Shown in pieces: positions 60,001 to 64,000 of a stretch of 64,000 nt of DNA. The notes below the pieces were generated by a model. That model did not search any database, was not told where the DNA came from, and saw only the letters and a program-made list of their open reading frames with translations. Source of the DNA: Candidatus Melainabacteria bacterium (GTDB lineage: Bacteria > Cyanobacteriota > Vampirovibrionia > Obscuribacterales > Obscuribacteraceae); NCBI GenBank assembly GCA_016716405.1, contig JADJWK010000004.1:124001-188000 (forward strand), written 5' to 3'. How positions within the stretch are numbered: position 1 is the stretch's first letter; each line of letters opens with the position of its first letter. A program made the translations under genes and the position numbers.

Positions 60001-61191
60001 ATGCCCTCCATCGAAACATTCGACTCCTCATCTACCGGTGAGAGCCTTCTTAGAGAAGGGAAAATGCTCAGCGTCGGCGTCTGGGAAGCCTTCAGCGACA
60101 CCCTGACCAATCCAGGCGAAAAGCTTCCCGAACTGGGTGTGGCCGCAGCCACAGGCTCGGTTCTGGGGGCGGTGGAGCGTCTGGGCACACCGGGAAAGGT
60201 CGTGGCTGCCGGAATCGGCGCTGCCATGCTCCTCAAGTTCGGCTATGACGAGATCACCGGCGAGCGCTGGAGCAAGTTCGGAGCCGCCCTGAAAGATACA
60301 TGGAAATCCGGCGAGAACATGGACAGGAATATAGCGATCACCAGGGACAGCCTGGGCTCTTTCCTGGTGGATACAGGCATCGGCTATGCCGGAATGAGAG
60401 CCAGCTCGGCTCTCACAGCCCGGCTGGCCCCCAGGGGCAGGCTGGTGGACGGCGCTATCGCCCGCTCGGACAGAGACGGGGGCACAGCCATGCGAAGACT
60501 CCAGGATCGCTATGAGAGCCCGCTTCTCATGCGAAAGCAGGCGGGCGATAAGATCAACCTGATCGCCCACACCGAGCCGGCAACCCCTGGCCAGGCAAGA
60601 GGAGACCTGATCAGAGTCGAGAAAAGCTCTGACGGGAGCATAATCCTTGCTGCCATGGACGTAGAAGGGCACGGGGTCGGGGCGGCTAAGAAAGCTCTCA
60701 GAGTGCACCAGATTATGGACGACGTCCTGCCGAAAAGCCGGGACAGAAGCGCCAGCGACATCCTCGCCATGGTGGACGATCGTATCCCGCAGGCAGACGA
60801 TCTATCGCTTACCGCCGGAATGATGCTCTATAAACCCAAAACCGGCGAGCTGCAGGTAGCAACCTCCAGCTCGCAGCTCGCCTACGTAATCAGAAGGACA
60901 GGCCAGGTCAGGCAACTCGACGCCGAAGTCGGCGGTCTACCTCTGGGTAATGGTCTCTACTCTGTCCTTCCCAGAGGCAACGAGACCACATTCTTGAATT
61001 CCCGCGACACGGTGATAGTCGCCAGCGACGGTGTCTTCGATCGTTTCGGCTACGGTGCCGCCTCGAAGTTCCAGAAATTCCTGGAAGGCGTAGGTCCGCA
61101 TCCCGAGCGGCTCCGAGACGGTATCTTGAAAGCTCCGCCGCCAGTAAACGGTGCCGATGACGCCAGTTTTATTATTTTCCAGAAGCCCTGA
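60001..61191 (+). CDS. SpoIIE/PP2C-type serine phosphatase
   Basis: 396 residues. The N-terminal ~160 residues contain Gly/Ala-rich, weakly hydrophobic helices (VVAAGIGAAMLLKFGYDEIT). The C-terminal PPM domain has AAMDVEGHGVGAAKKA, TAGMMLYKPKTGELQV, VASDGVFDRFG and GADDASFII, giving the metal-binding Asp residues. Known: dephosphorylates anti-sigma antagonists or other phosphoproteins; here it could oppose the Ser/Thr kinases. The gene follows repeat array B and overlaps the double-USP gene by 20 bases, tail to tail. Confidence 0.87.
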   Translation: MPSIETFDSSSTGESLLREGKMLSVGVWEAFSDTLTNPGEKLPELGVAAATGSVLGAVERLGTPGKVVAAGIGAAMLLKFGYDEITGERWSKFGAALKDTWKSGENMDRNIAITRDSLGSFLVDTGIGYAGMRASSALTARLAPRGRLVDGAIARSDRDGGTAMRRLQDRYESPLLMRKQAGDKINLIAHTEPATPGQARGDLIRVEKSSDGSIILAAMDVEGHGVGAAKKALRVHQIMDDVLPKSRDRSASDILAMVDDRIPQADDLSLTAGMMLYKPKTGELQVATSSSQLAYVIRRTGQVRQLDAEVGGLPLGNGLYSVLPRGNETTFLNSRDTVIVASDGVFDRFGYGAASKFQKFLEGVGPHPERLRDGILKAPPPVNGADDASFIIFQKP

Positions 61192-62125
61192 CAGCTTCCC
61201 TGACTTCGCCGTCTCTACCAAGCTCGAGGTGCTCTTCCGGCCAGAGGAGGATGGCGGGCAAGCCCAGATTAGCGACGAAAAGATCCGGAGTGGTGCCGAA
61301 AACAGTGAGGCGCTCATCGCCGCTGCGTCTTGTCGGGATGACGAGCAATGTATCGGGCTCGGGATACCAGTCGAGATTGAGCTCCTCGCTCGGCCAGAGG
61401 GCAGCATGATCATCGACGGCCACGCCTTCCATCGAATGCGCTTCGATAGCGACATTATCCAGCCCCTTCACCGCTTTCCTGAGGTTGGCGGTGAAATCGG
61501 CGGGGTTCTCCTCGCGGACGCCGCTCGATAGTGCCACCACTTTCGGTGTGATGCCCAGAAGCCCGGCGAAGTCGAGACAGGCCTCGATCAGAGCATAGTT
61601 GATATGATCCATGGAGATGAGCATGGTCAGCGAGCTCCACTGCTTGACCTGGCGCTGGACGACAAGAAGCGGGCGCGGGCATTCATGAGCGAGTCCCTCG
61701 GCCACGGCATAGCGGATGAAGCTGCGGCGCTCTTTGCCGCCCCCCGTCCCCCGGGGCTGGTGCCCCACCACCACCAGATCGTAGCCCCTGGCCACATCGG
61801 CGATCAGGGTGATGGGATTACCCTCGGCCACTATGGTATCGCTTTTCAGAGACCGGCCGGCCGCCATTGCCTCGTATTTCTCGGCAAGCTTGTTGGCGAT
61901 GGATCTGAGACTGTCGCAAAGATTGGCATAGGCGTCCACATAGGCGCTGCTGCCGATCAAGCCGGGCTTGTCGTTGCGCAAGAGCTCCCAGATCGTGCGG
62001 GTGTCGATGATATGATGGGCAGTGACCGTGCCCTTGCAGCGGTTGGCGATATCCCAGGCCACCTCGGCGGCGAATTTCGACTGCTCCGAACCGCTCAGTC
62101 CATATAGTATTGAAATCGAAGACAT
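61172..62125 (-). CDS. Double-domain universal stress protein
   Basis: 317 residues, AAGGAGG eight bases before the ATG. The first USP domain (ISILYGLSGSEQSKFAAEVA; VVVGHQPRGTGGGKERRSFI) has an irregular nucleotide loop, and the second half (LTMLISMDHINYALIEACLD) is more degenerate and lacks G-2x-G-9x-G. Last gene of a minus-strand series: two USPs, a diheme cytochrome, then this. Confidence 0.8.
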   Translation of the reverse strand: MSSISILYGLSGSEQSKFAAEVAWDIANRCKGTVTAHHIIDTRTIWELLRNDKPGLIGSSAYVDAYANLCDSLRSIANKLAEKYEAMAAGRSLKSDTIVAEGNPITLIADVARGYDLVVVGHQPRGTGGGKERRSFIRYAVAEGLAHECPRPLLVVQRQVKQWSSLTMLISMDHINYALIEACLDFAGLLGITPKVVALSSGVREENPADFTANLRKAVKGLDNVAIEAHSMEGVAVDDHAALWPSEELNLDWYPEPDTLLVIPTRRSGDERLTVFGTTPDLFVANLGLPAILLWPEEHLELGRDGEVREAVRASGK

Positions 62126-62197
62126 GGCTCAGGCCTCCTTAACCTGACCTGATCTTACCGGCACCAGATAACCCGGACATCAATCGCAGGGCTTAGC

Positions 62198-62881
62198 CTA
62201 TTTGAGAGTCTCCAGATAATCGGCGATCGCGTCGATCTCTTCCCTGGAAAGCCCGGACGGCGGCATCACCGCTCCGCGGCTGCCATATTCGCCCTCACCG
62301 CCGACGATAAGCTCGGCTCCGAGAATATGATTATCGATGGATTCCCGGGTGCGGCGCCCACCGACCCCGTCGAGAGCCGGAGCGAAGCTACCCCCGATGC
62401 CTCCGACACTGTGACAGGCGAGACAGCCCTTGGAAGCGACCAGAGCGCGTCCCGGCATCTTCTCCTTCTTATTCTGCCCTTCAAGGCCGTGACCGACGAT
62501 TTTGAAGCCGCCTTCGGGCTCCGGGATTGTCATCAGAAAAGCAGCAATAGACCTGGCCTGCTTATCCGGAATGCGAGGGTGGGGCATCAGCTCGTACTCG
62601 CCGTACTGACTGCTGAACTTTTCCACCGCTCCTTTCGAGTCGCTGATTCTCGATATAAGGAAATCCAGGCTGCGCCGCCCGCCTATGCCGTCGAAAGGCG
62701 GTGCCAGGCAGCCTCCCTGACCGCCTGCCGTATGGCAGGTAGAGCACTTATGCATCTCGAGATATCTCTTCCCCTGCCTCGTCAGAGCAGTCTGAGCCGC
62801 CGGCTTATAAGGCTCGGAGGCTGCTGCTGGAAGGGAGACCAGCGTCAGGATAACGACCAGAGTGAGATTTGTTTTTCTCAT
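62198..62881 (-). CDS. Diheme c-type cytochrome
   Basis: 227 residues, signal peptide MRKTNLTLVVILTLVSLPAAA, hemes at CSTCH and CLACH. Each is followed by a GG-(C/S)-(L/F)-AP-x-(F/L)-DG-(I/V)-GGRR block and a Met ligand segment (ELMPHPRIP; AVMPPSGLS). Two tandem class I domains, homologous to the cytochromes at 50229 and 38756. Encoded between universal stress proteins on the same strand, so regulated with them. Confidence 0.9.
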   Translation of the reverse strand: MRKTNLTLVVILTLVSLPAAASEPYKPAAQTALTRQGKRYLEMHKCSTCHTAGGQGGCLAPPFDGIGGRRSLDFLISRISDSKGAVEKFSSQYGEYELMPHPRIPDKQARSIAAFLMTIPEPEGGFKIVGHGLEGQNKKEKMPGRALVASKGCLACHSVGGIGGSFAPALDGVGGRRTRESIDNHILGAELIVGGEGEYGSRGAVMPPSGLSREEIDAIADYLETLK

Positions 62882-62895
62882 CTATTCTCTTGATT

Positions 62896-63399
62896 TTAAG
62901 TGATTGTGACCTGGACACGAGCATCTTTCCACTCGGAAGGATCGCCCTGGCCTCTTTCATGATGAGGCAAACCGACAATGATCACTTTACAGGGGCTGTG
63001 CACCAGGACATTATAGGAGACACTACCCAGGATCAATTGACCGAGGCCTTCTCTTCCGTGCGAGCAGAGAACAATCATATCGCTTTCCCATTTCTTCGCC
63101 AGGTTGACAATCTCCTCCACCGGGGCCCCCTCGACGAATTCCCGGGAGACCATGATCTCGGGCGATTCTTTCTTGAGGGTCTTCTCGATGGTGGACATGA
63201 GGTTCTCGGCATACTTGCGAGCTTCCTTCATGAGCTTGTCCAGATAGACCTGGCTCGACACCATGGAGCGCTCGACAATGAGAGTATGGAGGACATGGAC
63301 CAGACGAATCTCGGTTTTGGCGGGCCACTTGTAGGACAGCAAGAACTCGATTTGAGACTTGGCGACGAAATCGTCCTCCACAGGAACCAGTACTTTCAT
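62896..63399 (-). CDS. Universal stress protein
   Basis: 167 residues, AGGAGG eight bases before the ATG. VLVPVEDDFVAKSQIEFLL at the start and CSHGREGLGQLILGSVSYNV, a G-2x-G-9x-G-S-like loop with Cys at the first Gly. Its C-terminus is extended by ~25 residues. It overlaps the upstream USP gene by four bases (ATGA). Confidence 0.9.
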   Translation of the reverse strand: MKVLVPVEDDFVAKSQIEFLLSYKWPAKTEIRLVHVLHTLIVERSMVSSQVYLDKLMKEARKYAENLMSTIEKTLKKESPEIMVSREFVEGAPVEEIVNLAKKWESDMIVLCSHGREGLGQLILGSVSYNVLVHSPCKVIIVGLPHHERGQGDPSEWKDARVQVTIT

Positions 63400-63845
63400 T
63401 TCTCAACCTCCTGAACCCTCACTACCTGAACCGAACAGGGCGCCTGCTTGAGCACGGTCTCAGCGACGCTACCTACCATGAACCGGCGGCAGCCGCTATG
63501 ACCATGAGATCCCAGAACAATGAGATCGGCAGGCCAGGAGGCGGCTCGCTCGACGATGGACTCCGCGGGCGATCCGCATACTACCTGAGTCGACATTCCT
63601 GGAAGTGAGCGGCTGGAAAGCTTTCGTTTCAGACGCTTGAGACCGCGCTCGGCTATCACTCCACAATCTTTGAGCATCTCGCTCGAGCACTGGGCTTCCT
63701 CCTCGTCGTCCTGGAAAACGCCGGGAGCGGGCTCCGCCACGCAGAGGATCAGGAACTCGTCTTCTTCCCCCCAGCGTCTTCCCGAGACGAAGTCCAGGGC
63801 CTGGTCTGAGCAGTCGGTTCCATCGATGGCGACAAGTATTCTCAT
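63396..63845 (-). CDS. Universal stress protein
   Basis: 149 residues. ILVAIDGTDCSDQALDFV and a full ATP-type loop GSHGHSGCRRFMVGSVAETV, so ATP binding is likely. Preceded by GAGGG close to the ATG and, ten bases further, by the stop of another minus-strand gene that enters from the right edge. Confidence 0.92.
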   Translation of the reverse strand: MRILVAIDGTDCSDQALDFVSGRRWGEEDEFLILCVAEPAPGVFQDDEEEAQCSSEMLKDCGVIAERGLKRLKRKLSSRSLPGMSTQVVCGSPAESIVERAASWPADLIVLGSHGHSGCRRFMVGSVAETVLKQAPCSVQVVRVQEVEK

Positions 63846-63855
63846 CTTCCCTCGC

Positions 63856-64000
63856 CTATTTCAAGGATACTTTGAATGGATAAGAGGGAGACATAGTGGG
63901 CCTGTCGAAAAGATTCAGGTCCCGCTTCTCTTCGCCCTGGACACGCTTGAAAGTATCGGCTCCGGTCCAGAAACCGGCCCAGAGATGTCGCGCCTCGAGC
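63856..64000 (-). CDS. C-terminal end of an unidentified protein, cut by window edge
   Basis: A minus-strand frame open from the right edge to a TAG at 63856-63858, 48 codons. It ends ...HLWAGFWTGADTFKRVQ, then about 25 residues finishing YPFKVSLK. The aromatic, non-repetitive sequence and the tight 10-bp spacing to the next USP gene support a real gene, probably the first visible member of the USP/cytochrome operon. I do not recognise the family from this fragment. Confidence 0.55.
   Translation of the reverse strand, partial: LEARHLWAGFWTGADTFKRVQGEEKRDLNLFDRPTMSPSYPFKVSLK

Noticed and set aside
59615..60031. Minus-strand ORF of 138 aa with 12-residue Lys/Arg/Glu repeats across array B
   Set aside because: A 36-bp period keeps all frames open, so the protein repeat is a by-product of the DNA repeat; plus-strand frames over the array show the same effect. 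No ribosome site or domain supports it.

Overview
The window reads as one contiguous piece of chromosome from a Gram-negative bacterium with fairly high GC (close to 60% by eye). The Gram-negative call rests on LolA-like and secreted proteins and on periplasmic c-type cytochromes. Genes are closely packed, ATGA/GTGA overlaps are common and GTG/TTG starts are frequent. I see no phage, insertion sequence, tRNA, rRNA or CRISPR. The lineage cannot be fixed from sequence alone. Ser/Thr kinases with LRR or TPR tails, a protein made only of MshEN-like repeats, and a hydrogenase/USP/acetate-kinase dormancy block would suit an Obscuribacterales-like (non-photosynthetic Cyanobacteriota) or similar soil/groundwater organism, but that is a low-confidence inference.

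Layout. 1-742: 3' part of eutB (ethanolamine ammonia-lyase large subunit). 746-11105, all minus strand: a HalD/BesD-like Fe(II)/2-oxoglutarate oxygenase, a divergent aspartase-like lyase and an aldehyde dehydrogenase in overlapping order, then corA, a giant VIT/vWA-like membrane protein, and a trypsin-fold protein that carries a DUF4388-like insertion and has lost catalytic residues. 11300-16083: gltB behind a good sigma70-type promoter and a leader hairpin. 16322-25713: mixed housekeeping and unknown genes (pore-less TrkA-N membrane protein, truC, EF-hand protein, LOG-family protein, DUF2252, alpha/beta hydrolase, NCS1 permease, lipoprotein). 25733-34137: two Ser/Thr kinases (LRR and TPR types) flanking two secreted proteins, followed by a hidden 55-codon gene, an MshEN-repeat protein, a small secreted protein and an ankyrin protein. 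34464-34706: tandem hairpin-forming repeat array A. 34719-38637: secreted protein, ovoA (ovothiol synthesis) and a GNAT.

38756-64000 is an anaerobic/energy-limitation island. It encodes three c-type cytochromes, a hydrogenase maturation protease, a complete group 3b-type NAD(P)-linked [NiFe] hydrogenase (beta, gamma, delta, alpha), HypF, PEP synthase, an acetyl-CoA hydrolase/CoA-transferase, acetate kinase, six universal stress proteins (one double-domain), a SpoIIE-type phosphatase, and in the middle a globin-coupled (protoglobin-PAS) histidine kinase divergent from a NarL/LuxR-type response regulator. The simplest reading is that a heme-globin kinase senses O2 (or NO/CO) and, through the regulator, switches on hydrogen cycling, acetate/PEP interconversion and stress proteins. 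This resembles the DosS/DosR dormancy regulons in logic but is built on a different sensor fold. A second repeat array (B, 59693-59910), related in sequence core to array A, sits inside this island. The acetate kinase gene ends in an 18-bp tandem repeat that is also read in a second frame by the next ORF.

Most unusual items: the pseudo-trypsin with inserted DUF4388/winged-helix module; the oxygenase/aspartase-like/ALDH cassette; the two related 36-40 bp repeat arrays; the acetate-kinase repeat tail; the globin-sensor island; and the unlisted 55-aa gene between a kinase and the MshEN-repeat protein.
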